14,331 nt of DNA from CANHEE01 sp043777755 (GCA_043777755.1 JAYWHK010000027.1:1-14331); one strand, 5' to 3'. Positions 7,274 through 14,159 are shown, counted from the stretch's first letter. A program made the numbers and translations. The notes: generated by a model not told the origin, from the letters alone.

Positions 7274-8254
7274 TTATTTATTCATTAAATCTATAAAAAC
7301 AATCGTCTTTTGCTGACCCCAATCCATGAGATTACAATAAATGCCATTGTGCAGTTTGATGTTTTGCTTTTCACAACCTTTGCATTTTTTTATTTCTGTT
7401 TTGGTTTCAAAAATATCTAAAATTTCGACTATTTCATCTTTGCAACTGTTAGGAACAACCCCTTTAAGTCCGTCCATTTGCCATATATTCCAAGAAATAA
7501 TTTGTGCAATATTTTGTATGGCTTCGAGTGTTGGTTCAGCTTGAAATTTATGTATAAAATTTTCGATGAAAGTAATCAACAATGCTTCACGAGCCAACAA
7601 CAAACTATCTCCTTGCCATTCAAACCCATAAATGTTTTGATAAGCGACTTCTACGGCGGCTATCCAGTTGTTTAGAGAATCCACGTTTTCATTAATCACT
7701 CTTAGTTTTCTATCCAAAAGTCCGATTCTGTCTTCGACTTTGATAAATTCTCCAGTTGTGGTGTCGTATCTACTTGCGAGATAAGGCGCTTCACCGCAAG
7801 TAATCTCTAATCGAGTATCAAGCACATAGTCTTGCCAAGATTTTCCTTCGGGAAAAATAATTTTTTCTTTGGTCGTCTGCCAAGATTTGCTTAGATTATT
7901 AATCAAAATTTCTTTGTTAAAAACGCCTTCTACGCCAAACCAAGCATTGTCCACGATATTATTTTGTAGATTGCAAACCCAAGAAGGTGTGAAGACTTCC
8001 GCCATTCCTTTGGAGCGAGATAATTGTAAGGTTTTGTCTTTGTGAACTCTGGGCATGATTACACTGCCATTTTCCCCTGTGATGAGATGAGGTAATATTT
8101 CAGCATTGAATTTGTAATCCTCCCCGAGGTGTTCATAATTATCTGTTGCCCAGAAAATATTTTTTTGAGTGGTGTGGTCACATAATAATATGTTGAGCAG
8201 TTGTGGATATTGCTCAATTAACTCATTTTCTAATATGTCGATAGCTATTTGCAC
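7274..8254 (-). CDS. Methylase-like subunit of the restriction-modification operon ("restriction endonuclease subunit M" type)
   Basis: This 326-aa protein carries adenine-methylase-like motifs: AEVFTPSWVC (85-94, motif X-like), LEITCGEAPYLASRYD (149-164, in the motif I position), YGFEWQGDSLLLARE (209-223, like motif II) and ISWNIWQMDGL (253-263, like motif III). It ends with three Cys (291, 294, 307) and a hydrophobic tail. It has no D/N-PP-Y/F catalytic motif, which should follow motif III. I recall database proteins with very similar blocks named restriction endonuclease subunit M, so this length is probably normal for the family. It may bind AdoMet or DNA for the partner methylase encoded 1 nt downstream. 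The start is GTG (8252-8254): upstream codons in frame contain no ATG. A TAAATTTG promoter element lies about 47 nt upstream. Confidence 0.75.
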   Translation of the reverse strand: MQIAIDILENELIEQYPQLLNILLCDHTTQKNIFWATDNYEHLGEDYKFNAEILPHLITGENGSVIMPRVHKDKTLQLSRSKGMAEVFTPSWVCNLQNNIVDNAWFGVEGVFNKEILINNLSKSWQTTKEKIIFPEGKSWQDYVLDTRLEITCGEAPYLASRYDTTTGEFIKVEDRIGLLDRKLRVINENVDSLNNWIAAVEVAYQNIYGFEWQGDSLLLAREALLITFIENFIHKFQAEPTLEAIQNIAQIISWNIWQMDGLKGVVPNSCKDEIVEILDIFETKTEIKKCKGCEKQNIKLHNGIYCNLMDWGQQKTIVFIDLMNK

Positions 8255-8301
8255 TTGTATTCTACTTCGTTTGTTTGTTAGCGTTTTAAAATGTCAAGTT
8301 G

Positions 8302-8309
8302 CAAATTTA
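8302..8309 (-). promoter_or_regulatory. Putative -7 promoter element of the restriction-modification operon
   Basis: On the minus strand TAAATTTG fits the Bacteroidota TAnnTTTG element and lies about 47 nt upstream of the GTG start of the first operon gene, in the 135-nt gap after endonuclease V. No good -33 TTG is seen upstream of it. The motif is short and AT-rich, so chance occurrence is possible. Confidence 0.4.
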
Positions 8310-8389
8310 GTTTTAATTTTTCATTATCTTCTTTTTCATTATAAAAAAATATTGAAATTACAAAAAAGTCATCATTTCATTTACGAGTC

Positions 8390-8890
8390 TTATTCTTTTG
8401 TCAAAGTATCCAACTGTTTTAATAACGTTGGAATTCTAAATACCCCTGCCATGCTTTGTATGTAGGAAGTCGCCAAATCAAGGTCGATTCCGATGGACGT
8501 TATAAAAAGAGGTTTTGCGCTTTCTCCCCTTAATAAAACCCTTTTTTGTTTTTCGATGGTTGCAAAATTATTCTTCGCAACGCCAATAATAGGAATTTTT
8601 GAATCTAATTTTTGATATAAATATCCACCTAAGCCAAGTTTATTGTCATCGTCCAAAAATACAAAACCATCTACAATAATTGCTTCAATTTCCGAATTGT
8701 CTATTGTTTTGAGCAAACTCAAAATACAAGGCAATTCTCTTTTATAAAATTCTCCCGATGTGTAATCTTCAATCTCTTCAAGGATTTCTGAATATACTTT
8801 GAAATCCTCAGATGCTGTCCAATCTTCAAACGATAAACAAACTGTTTTTGCTTTATTGTCAAAATAATAGGTATCAAAAGCTAAAATCAT
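8390..8890 (-). CDS. nfi: Endonuclease V family protein (deaminated-base repair), short form
   Basis: From ATG 8888-8890 this is a 166-aa protein. Endonuclease V nicks DNA, or in some members RNA, one base 3' of deoxyinosine. The metal-binding acidic residues are all in place: Asp6 in LAFDTYY, Glu52 in FYKRELPC and Asp74 in IIVDGFVF. Also visible are GLGGYLYQKL, IPIIGVAKN and the C-terminal block KPLFITSIGIDLDLATSYIQ followed by AGVFRIPTLLKQLD. E. coli endonuclease V is clearly longer. The strand-separating PYIP wedge just before the catalytic Glu is replaced here by DYTSG. An 11-codon extension starting at TTG is possible but less likely than this ATG. The gene follows the transporter by 37 nt in the same direction, probably in one transcript, with no obvious functional link. 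Confidence 0.85.
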   Translation of the reverse strand: MILAFDTYYFDNKAKTVCLSFEDWTASEDFKVYSEILEEIEDYTSGEFYKRELPCILSLLKTIDNSEIEAIIVDGFVFLDDDNKLGLGGYLYQKLDSKIPIIGVAKNNFATIEKQKRVLLRGESAKPLFITSIGIDLDLATSYIQSMAGVFRIPTLLKQLDTLTKE

Positions 8891-8927
8891 AATAATTATA
8901 ATTTTAAAATGTGTAAAAAACAATTGA

Positions 8928-10223
8928 TTATGCTTCTTTTTTCTCTGTAATCAACAAGGTGCAAACCGCAGCAATCGCTAAGAAAACACCAGCAAATAAA
9001 ATGGCATTTCGAGCATCATTATTGAGTAAATATTTCATAATTGGTCCAAAAGTTACGTTTTGAATCAACATCGGAATCACAATCATCATATTGATAATGC
9101 CCATATAAACGCCATAACGCTCTTTTGGAATCTGATTCACAACCAACAAATAAGGAATACCCATCATACTCGCCCAACCAATACCATAACCAATTATAAT
9201 GGCAAAAAATAAATACTGATTGCTTATAAAAGGAAAGGCAAGAAATGTTACAGCTGTTAGCAAAAGACAAATAAAATGAATGTATTTTGCACCATAAATT
9301 TTTGCTAATTTTGCCAAATAAAAAGCAATACAAAAAGTGACAATAAATCCAAATGCACCAACCAATCCATTCCAACTAACAGCTTCTTCATAAAGGCTTT
9401 TGTTGTCAGGCGTAGTATTCCAAACAGAAGCTGCCATACTTTTGGTATTGTTTTGCCAATAACACATCAAGGCATACCATTGGAAAAAATACACCAAAAA
9501 CAATTGCCACATGACTTTCGGCATTTCTTTGACCGCATTGAAAATCTCCTCAAATGGTGTCAAAATATTAAGTGGTTGTGCTTTGATTGCTGCAATTTCG
9601 GCATCCGAAGGAGGAATTTCAGGCGTAGAACGCATACTCCACCAAATAGATGTAATCGAAAGGACACCTCCTAAAAAGAATGAAGCATAGACCCAATTCG
9701 GCAATGCGCCCGTTTGTCCAACAAAAAGCATCGGGAAAATAAACAAGGAAATATAAGACAAAAATTGCCCAAAACCAGTAAAGGCACTTTGCGCTTGAAA
9801 ACCTGTCGCTTGCTGTTCTTCATTCAACGTATCCGCCACAAAAGCACGATAAGGTTCCATCGCTGTATTGTTTCCTACGTCAAGAATCCACAACAATCCA
9901 GCCGCCATCCAAAGCGTGCTACTAAAAGGATATAAAAACAAACAAAGACTACATATAATAGCTCCTATCAAAAAATATGGTTTTCGACGACCCCAACGAG
10001 GCGACCATGTTTTGTCGCTCATCGCTCCAATAATCGGTTGAATGAGCAAGCCCGTCATCGGGCCTGCAAGATTGAGCATAGGAATTTGGTCAGGCGATGC
10101 GCCCAACATATCGTAAATCGGATTAACGGCACTCTGCTGTAGTCCAAAACTGTATTGAATCCCGAAAAAACCGACATTCATATTGATAATTTGCCAAAAA
10201 CTAAGGCTTGGTTTTTTAGTCAT
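8928..10223 (-). CDS. MFS transporter of the SLC45/GPH-like sugar type
   Basis: From ATG 10221-10223 this is a 431-aa inner-membrane protein with about 12 hydrophobic segments. The MFS motif A between helices 2 and 3 is extended as GAMSDKTWSPRWGRRKPY (66-83). That form is typical of the SLC45/sucrose-maltose branch, as are GFFGIQYSFGLQQSAVNPIY in helix 1 and the helix-4 block DVGNNTAMEPYRAFVAD. Proton-coupled uptake of a disaccharide such as maltose or sucrose is inferred from the family; the substrate is not fixed by sequence. An in-frame upstream ATG at 10278-10280 would add 19 polar residues encoded across a direct repeat, so the MTKKPSLSFW start is preferred. No glycoside hydrolase lies nearby, so substrate context is missing. 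Endonuclease V follows 37 nt downstream. Confidence 0.85.
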   Translation of the reverse strand: MTKKPSLSFWQIINMNVGFFGIQYSFGLQQSAVNPIYDMLGASPDQIPMLNLAGPMTGLLIQPIIGAMSDKTWSPRWGRRKPYFLIGAIICSLCLFLYPFSSTLWMAAGLLWILDVGNNTAMEPYRAFVADTLNEEQQATGFQAQSAFTGFGQFLSYISLFIFPMLFVGQTGALPNWVYASFFLGGVLSITSIWWSMRSTPEIPPSDAEIAAIKAQPLNILTPFEEIFNAVKEMPKVMWQLFLVYFFQWYALMCYWQNNTKSMAASVWNTTPDNKSLYEEAVSWNGLVGAFGFIVTFCIAFYLAKLAKIYGAKYIHFICLLLTAVTFLAFPFISNQYLFFAIIIGYGIGWASMMGIPYLLVVNQIPKERYGVYMGIINMMIVIPMLIQNVTFGPIMKYLLNNDARNAILFAGVFLAIAAVCTLLITEKKEA

Positions 10224-10230
10224 AATATAA

Positions 10231-10262
10231 ATTTTTGTTTGGAGTTGTTTATTTTTGTTTGG
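10231..10262 (-). repeat. 12-bp direct repeat in the transporter leader
   Basis: ATTTTTGTTTGG occurs at 10231-10242 and again at 10251-10262, 20 bp apart, just upstream of the preferred transporter start. On the coding strand both read CCAAACAAAAAT. It may simply be simple-sequence duplication, or a regulator or translation-enhancing element. Confidence 0.5.
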
Positions 10263-10280
10263 GACTGTTCTATTATTCAT

Positions 10281-10663
10281 TTTTAATTAAAAAATAGGCA
10301 TAAAGAAAAGGACGAAGTTTGCCCTTTCTTCGCCCTTTTCAAAAAAACCATTTAACTATGAAAAAGAAACGTCAAGATGCAATAAAACACCTCAACTGTT
10401 TTGTTTTGATGATGCTAAGGTAGAAGTTTCTTATAGAATAACAAAATTTTATTTAATTTTTTTTCAAAAAAATTAAAATTTTATTTAGTTTTTAGTCTAA
10501 AACACGCTTTTTAATTTCAAAAACAAAATTTTATAACAATTCATATTCTGAGATAAGTATTTGATAATGAATAATTTGTGTTGAAAATATACTTTGTTTT
10601 GTACTTTTATTTTTTTTCCATCGAATAAATGTTAAATTTATAAAAAAGCACAATAAATTTTTA
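10281..10663. other. Divergent intergenic region between transporter and OmpA-family gene
   Basis: This AT-rich region holds no convincing gene. It contains an imperfect hairpin (10305-10340) near the transporter side. A 21-codon frame (10358-10423, starts MKKKRQDAIK) follows an A-rich leader on the + strand. The rest, about 10424-10660, is AT-rich sequence with no recognised motif. The full non-coding gap is 10224-10776 if the preferred starts on both sides are right. Confidence 0.6.
10305..10340. repeat. Imperfect 13-bp inverted repeat upstream of the transporter
   Basis: GAAAAGGACGAAG (10305-10317) and CTTCGCCCTTTTC (10328-10340) pair over 13 bp with one mismatch around a 10-nt loop. A7 follows on the + strand. 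On the minus strand the stem would lie in the 5' leader of the transporter transcript, about 80 nt before the start. It could be an attenuator-like hairpin or an old terminator. Confidence 0.5.
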
Positions 10664-10693
10664 TTGGATAAATGCAGATTTATGTTAATTTTG
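10664..10693 (+). promoter_or_regulatory. Bacteroidota-type promoter of the OmpA-family gene (TTG-N19-TAATTTTG)
   Basis: TTG at 10664-10666 is separated by 19 nt from TAATTTTG at 10686-10693, a full match to the -33/-7 architecture of Bacteroidota sigma factor promoters. A second TAAATTTG at 10698-10705 lacks a -33 partner. The predicted transcript start near 10700 lies downstream of the upstream in-frame ATG (10672), which supports ATG 10777 as the true start, with a leader of about 77 nt. Confidence 0.6.
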
Positions 10694-10776
10694 TGGATAA
10701 ATTTGAGTGTTCAAAACGTATTGAAATAATAAAATATACGTTTTTATTATTTTTTATTCAATTAAAAATCAAAAAG

Positions 10777-12528
10777 ATGTTAAAAAAATTGGTGTTTATC
10801 CTTTGTCTTTGTGCTGTACATGGTGCTTTCGCCCAAATGACAACCTTGGAAGGTTATGTATATGAAAGTAAAAATCGAGGCTACCTCAATCAAGTAAAAG
10901 TAATGGTTCTGGAGAGTAGCTCGGGCATCGTAAAAGCAGAAACGGAAACCAACAAAGATGGTTTTTTCACGGTTGAAATTCCAGCAGGTGTTGAGTATAG
11001 AGTTGGCGCATCGAAAGGTATGTTTTTGCCAAAAGATGAAAGTGTTGTAACAAAAGCTGGTGAAAAAGCTTTTGTAAAAATCGAAATGAATAGAAAACCT
11101 GGTTATTTGATGGACATTACCTTGGCTGAAAAACGCATTGGCGATTTGATTCCCGTGGACGGTCTTGACGGTCTGAATGGTGTCCGATTCGAGGTCTATA
11201 ACAATACGACAGGAAAAGAGGTTTTTCATAATGACAGTACAAGCTCTACGAATGTGCAATTTCAGATGGAACAGGGCAATCATTATACGTATTTGATTCG
11301 CAAAAAAGGTTATTTTTCTAAACGTGTGGAGGCTTATGTAAATGTAAAAGGCTGTATTTTGTGCATTGATGGCATCGACAACGTAACACCTGGCGTTACG
11401 GACAATTTGACAAGCGGAAGTGGTTTTAAAGAAGGTGTTTTACTCGCAAATTTAGAATTACAACCTTTAAAAGTAGGAAATTCTATCAAAATCAATAACA
11501 TTTACTACGATTTGGGTAGTGCTGCACTTCGTCCAGAGTCCAAAAAAGAATTGGACAAATTAACTTTGGCTTTGCGTGACAATCCATATATTAATGTAGA
11601 ATTGGGTTCGCATACAGATGCTCGTGGCGATTTGGCTTCTAATTTGAATCTTTCCCAACGTCGTGCCGAAAGTGTGGTAGAGTATTTGGTGCGTTATGGA
11701 AAAATTGACGAAAAACGTTTAACCGCACAAGGTTATGGTGAAAGTAAATTGGTAAATCGCTGTGCAGACGGCGTACAATGTGCCGAAGATGAACATCAAG
11801 TGAACCGCCGTACCGAACTCAAAATTTTGAGTATTGATGAAAATAAAATCATGGAATACAGCCTTCCAGAAATTATCCGCAATGAAAGTATGGAAAAAAC
11901 AGTTCAAGAAATCCAAAAATCTGATGTTATTGAAGTGAAAGACGGTGAAGCAATGCCTGATGATTTGAAACGTTACATCGAAGAACAAAATAAAGGCAAA
12001 CAAGAACCTAAACCTACTCCGCCAACTGCTACAAAAACTGAAAAAACAAAAGTAGATTTCAAAAAAATAAATGAACAAGCAAAAGCAGAGGTTAAAAATG
12101 AAGCAAAATCGGAAGAAAAAACCGAGGTAAAAACAGTCGTTGAAGAAAAAACCGCTACACCGACAATTACAGAAACAGTAGAAAAAATTAAGAAAGTCGA
12201 AACACCCATTGTAAAAAACAATTCTAAAATGGTGGTCGAAAAAGAGGTAAAAACAAGTACTTCTACAAAAAAAGTGCAAACCTTAGCAACCGATTATTCT
12301 GGTTACATGGTCGAAATCTTGTCTAATCCGAAGCCTTTGGGAGGAACAAATGAGATTTTTTCCCGTTTTGATAATATCACCATCGAAGCAAGTACTAAAA
12401 ATGTGATTTATTACGCTGGTAGCTTTCAAAAATTAGTTGATGTAGAACAATTTTATGTCAATGAAGTCAGAACTCGTTACCCAAAAGCGGAAATTGTCCG
12501 TTTTGCAAAGGGAAAAAGGGTGAAATAG
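10777..12528 (+). CDS. OmpA-family envelope protein with CarboxypepD_reg-like N-terminus and SPOR-like C-terminus
   Basis: From ATG 10777 this is a 583-aa exported protein. Signal peptide: MLKKLVFILCLCAVHGAFAQ, cut after about residue 20. Residues about 22-103 resemble a CarboxypepD_reg/transthyretin-like beta-sandwich (LEGYVYESKNRGYLNQVKV ... TNKDGFFTVEIPAG). A second beta-rich segment spans about 110-230. Residues 236-352 are an OmpA peptidoglycan-binding domain: IYYDLGSAALRPES, the GSHTDARGD loop and NLSQRRAESV, with the usual Asp and Arg that contact diaminopimelate. Residues about 390-505 are a Lys/Glu/Pro/Thr-rich low-complexity spacer. The last 75 residues (SGYMVEILSNPKPLGG ... VIYYAGSFQKLVDVEQF) look like a SPOR-type peptidoglycan-binding fold. 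It probably tethers the outer membrane to peptidoglycan. A longer version from ATG 10672 would bury the signal peptide behind 35 residues and is rejected. A large hairpin follows the stop. Confidence 0.85.
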   Translation: MLKKLVFILCLCAVHGAFAQMTTLEGYVYESKNRGYLNQVKVMVLESSSGIVKAETETNKDGFFTVEIPAGVEYRVGASKGMFLPKDESVVTKAGEKAFVKIEMNRKPGYLMDITLAEKRIGDLIPVDGLDGLNGVRFEVYNNTTGKEVFHNDSTSSTNVQFQMEQGNHYTYLIRKKGYFSKRVEAYVNVKGCILCIDGIDNVTPGVTDNLTSGSGFKEGVLLANLELQPLKVGNSIKINNIYYDLGSAALRPESKKELDKLTLALRDNPYINVELGSHTDARGDLASNLNLSQRRAESVVEYLVRYGKIDEKRLTAQGYGESKLVNRCADGVQCAEDEHQVNRRTELKILSIDENKIMEYSLPEIIRNESMEKTVQEIQKSDVIEVKDGEAMPDDLKRYIEEQNKGKQEPKPTPPTATKTEKTKVDFKKINEQAKAEVKNEAKSEEKTEVKTVVEEKTATPTITETVEKIKKVETPIVKNNSKMVVEKEVKTSTSTKKVQTLATDYSGYMVEILSNPKPLGGTNEIFSRFDNITIEASTKNVIYYAGSFQKLVDVEQFYVNEVRTRYPKAEIVRFAKGKRVK

Positions 12529-12600
12529 AAAGTAGGAAAGTGGGAAAGTCCATCGAGTATTACCCTACGTACTCTCCTACTTTCTTACTCTCCTACTTTC
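12528..12600. repeat. Long imperfect inverted repeat after the OmpA-family gene (possible terminator)
   Basis: Arms at 12528-12549 and 12579-12600 match at 19 of 22 positions as inverted repeats; two of the mismatches are G-U pairs in RNA. The loop is 29 nt. The right arm is built of CTCCTACTTTC/TTACT units, and its 12570-12589 part recurs exactly at 13560-13579. It lies directly after the stop and may end the OmpA-gene transcript, though no long T-tract follows. Confidence 0.6.
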
Positions 12601-12630
12601 CATAATTTCTCTCTATAAAAAATTAAAAAA

Positions 12631-13449
12631 ATGAAAACATTCAAAACAACAGACAATTTAAATTTATTTTACAACGATTGGACGATTGAAAATCCGAAAG
12701 CAGTCGTTGCGCTCGTGCATGGCTTGGGCGAACACATTATGCGCTATGACCATTGGGCTAAAAAATTCAACTCAGAAGGTTTTGCAGTCGTCGGTGCAGA
12801 CAGTCGTGGACACGGAAAATCAGAAGGAAATCGTGGACATATTCCTGATTATGAGCAATTTATGACTGATGTGAACTCTTTGATTGAGGAAGCAAAAAAA
12901 TTGTACCCGAATAAAAAAATCATCTTGTACGGACATAGTTTGGGAGGTGCGCAAGTGCTGAATTATTTGGTCAAAAGACAACCTGAGTTAAGCGCAGTTG
13001 TTTCTACTTCACCATTTATTACCTTGGCTGAAAAACCAAATCCAGTTGTTTTATTTCTTGGAAAAATAACTCGTTCTATTGTTCCTGGTTTTACACAAGA
13101 AAATCAAGTGAATCCAAATTATGTTTCTCGTGACCCAAAAGTTGTTCAAGATTACATCAACGACCCTTTGGTGCATGGAAAATTGAGTTCTGCACTTGGT
13201 ATTGATGCCCTTAATGCTGGCAAATTTTTGAATGAATACAAGGGGGAAATAAAAACACCTACCTTACTCATTCATGGCAGCGACGACAAATTGACAAATC
13301 CAGAAGGAACATTGTCTTTCTATAACAATACAACGGGAAACCGTACATTGAAGATTTTTCCTAATCTGGCACACGAAACACACAACGAACCAGAAAAAGA
13401 CATGGTTTTCGCTTATATTTTAGGCTGGTTGAATGGGGTGATTTTTTAG
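12631..13449 (+). CDS. Alpha/beta hydrolase, monoacylglycerol-lipase/lysophospholipase-like
   Basis: This 272-aa protein of the Hydrolase_4 (serine aminopeptidase S33-type) family probably hydrolyses monoacylglycerols or similar esters. The oxyanion-side motif VHGLGEHIMRY starts at residue 29, and GADSRGHGKSEGNRGHI (55-71) is typical of this branch. The nucleophile elbow is GHSLGG with Ser103. The acid is probably Asp219 in LIHGSDDKLTNPEG, and the base His248 in FPNLAHETHNEPE. Length fits the family (about 270-300 aa). There is no signal peptide, so it should act in the cytoplasm. It lies about 100 nt after the OmpA-family gene but is separated from it by a large hairpin, so it may be transcribed on its own. 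Substrate is inferred from family resemblance only. Confidence 0.85.
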   Translation: MKTFKTTDNLNLFYNDWTIENPKAVVALVHGLGEHIMRYDHWAKKFNSEGFAVVGADSRGHGKSEGNRGHIPDYEQFMTDVNSLIEEAKKLYPNKKIILYGHSLGGAQVLNYLVKRQPELSAVVSTSPFITLAEKPNPVVLFLGKITRSIVPGFTQENQVNPNYVSRDPKVVQDYINDPLVHGKLSSALGIDALNAGKFLNEYKGEIKTPTLLIHGSDDKLTNPEGTLSFYNNTTGNRTLKIFPNLAHETHNEPEKDMVFAYILGWLNGVIF

Positions 13450-13530
13450 TCGTAAGTCGGTAAGTCCTTTGCGTGATGCGTAATTTAGTTGTAAGTCTTT
13501 TTTTAGTCGTAAGTCTAAAATAGTCGTAAG
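13447..13530 (+). repeat. Cluster of four TAGTCGTAAGTC-like units
   Basis: The 12-mer TAGTCGTAAGTC occurs at 13447-13458 and 13504-13515, with a one-base variant (TAGTTGTAAGTC) at 13486-13497 and a truncated copy (TAGTCGTAAG) at 13521-13530. The first copy overlaps the stop of the hydrolase gene. The units are irregularly spaced (39, 18 and 17 nt), so this is a degenerate minisatellite rather than CRISPR. Confidence 0.7.
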
Positions 13531-13532
13531 AA

Positions 13533-13579
13533 GGAGAGTACATAGCGTTCAGACTAACATACTCTCCTACTTTCTTACT
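13533..13579. repeat. Second copy of the intergenic repeat, with hairpin arms
   Basis: The 20-bp TACTCTCCTACTTTCTTACT at 13560-13579 is identical to 12570-12589. Its first 8 bp pair with GGAGAGTA at 13533-13540, giving a stem with a 19-nt loop. The last bases overlap the stop codon of the minus-strand gene that ends at 13578, so it may terminate both convergent genes. Confidence 0.6.
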
Positions 13580-14159
13580 ACCCTACTCTTTTAACCACTC
13601 CGTTCACGAGCGCATCTACGGCAGCAAACAAACGCTCAGGCTTGTGTGGTCGCCAATTGACTTCTTCAAAAACACCACCTAAGTTCACAAAATGCTGAAT
13701 TTGAGCCTGTTGCATTTCTCGGGTGACGTGTTCGGGCGTATTGAGAATAGCGACCCAGCCATTTTCATCGCAAACATCGTCCCATAATTCTTCGTAATAA
13801 CTATCGTCAGAAGCATGAAAATTGAGGACATTTTCAGCAATAAAAATAAATTTGAAAATGTCTTTTTCCATCATCACATCAAGCAAATCACGTTTGAGAA
13901 ACATAATGTCATTACCTATGGCATCGTTCCATTCTCCGATAAGCTCGAAAATAGCATAACTTTCTTCATAATCCACAAAAAGAACTTTGATGTACATCGT
14001 TTCCGAACCAAAATCGTCCCATTGCGGATGAATGTAGTAATTGTAAATCTTATTCGTATAAGTAAATTCTGAATATTCTTGCTCAAAAAATGGAGAAAAC
14101 TCATCTTCCGAAGCCACATAATAATCACGCCAACGGTGAAAAGGTTCTAAATCTTGCAT
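13578..14159 (-). CDS. Conserved protein of unknown function (Bacteroidota-type)
   Basis: This 193-aa protein is of unknown function. I recall similar uncharacterised proteins in other Bacteroidota, sharing the blocks IHPQWDDFGSETMYIKVLFVDYEESYAIFELIGEWNDAI, DIMFLKRDLLDVM and WDDVCDENGWVAILNTPEH. It is acidic and aromatic-rich, has no signal peptide or membrane helix, and looks like a single mixed alpha/beta domain. No catalytic motif is identifiable. The C-terminal codons (KRVG, stop TAG) run into the intergenic repeat shared with the far side of the hydrolase gene. It is convergent with the hydrolase gene and has 172 nt of AT-rich sequence upstream to the window edge, with no TAnnTTTG match. 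The start ATG is the only sensible one. Confidence 0.7.
   Translation of the reverse strand: MQDLEPFHRWRDYYVASEDEFSPFFEQEYSEFTYTNKIYNYYIHPQWDDFGSETMYIKVLFVDYEESYAIFELIGEWNDAIGNDIMFLKRDLLDVMMEKDIFKFIFIAENVLNFHASDDSYYEELWDDVCDENGWVAILNTPEHVTREMQQAQIQHFVNLGGVFEEVNWRPHKPERLFAAVDALVNGVVKRVG

Noticed and set aside
8891..8923. Upstream TTG start adding 11 residues to endonuclease V
   Set aside because: The ATG at 8888-8890 places the first conserved block right at the N-terminus, and the extension is only Phe/Ile-rich.
10224..10280. 19-residue extension of the transporter from ATG 10278-10280
   Set aside because: It is encoded over a simple direct repeat, is polar and unlike MFS N-termini. It is kept as an alternative start only.
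10358..10423. 21-codon reading frame as a real gene
   Set aside because: It is too short and lacks a family match; reported only as a low-interest observation.
10672..10776. 35-residue N-terminal extension of the OmpA-family protein
   Set aside because: It contains the predicted promoter, has no family resemblance and would bury a clean signal peptide that starts at 10777.
11719..12279. 186-codon Phe/Cys-rich minus-strand frame
   Set aside because: It is an antisense shadow of the Lys/Glu-rich spacer of the OmpA-family gene; its composition is implausible for a protein.
13447..13579. Possible CRISPR array
   Set aside because: The repeats are only 12 bp, degenerate and irregularly spaced, and no cas genes are present.
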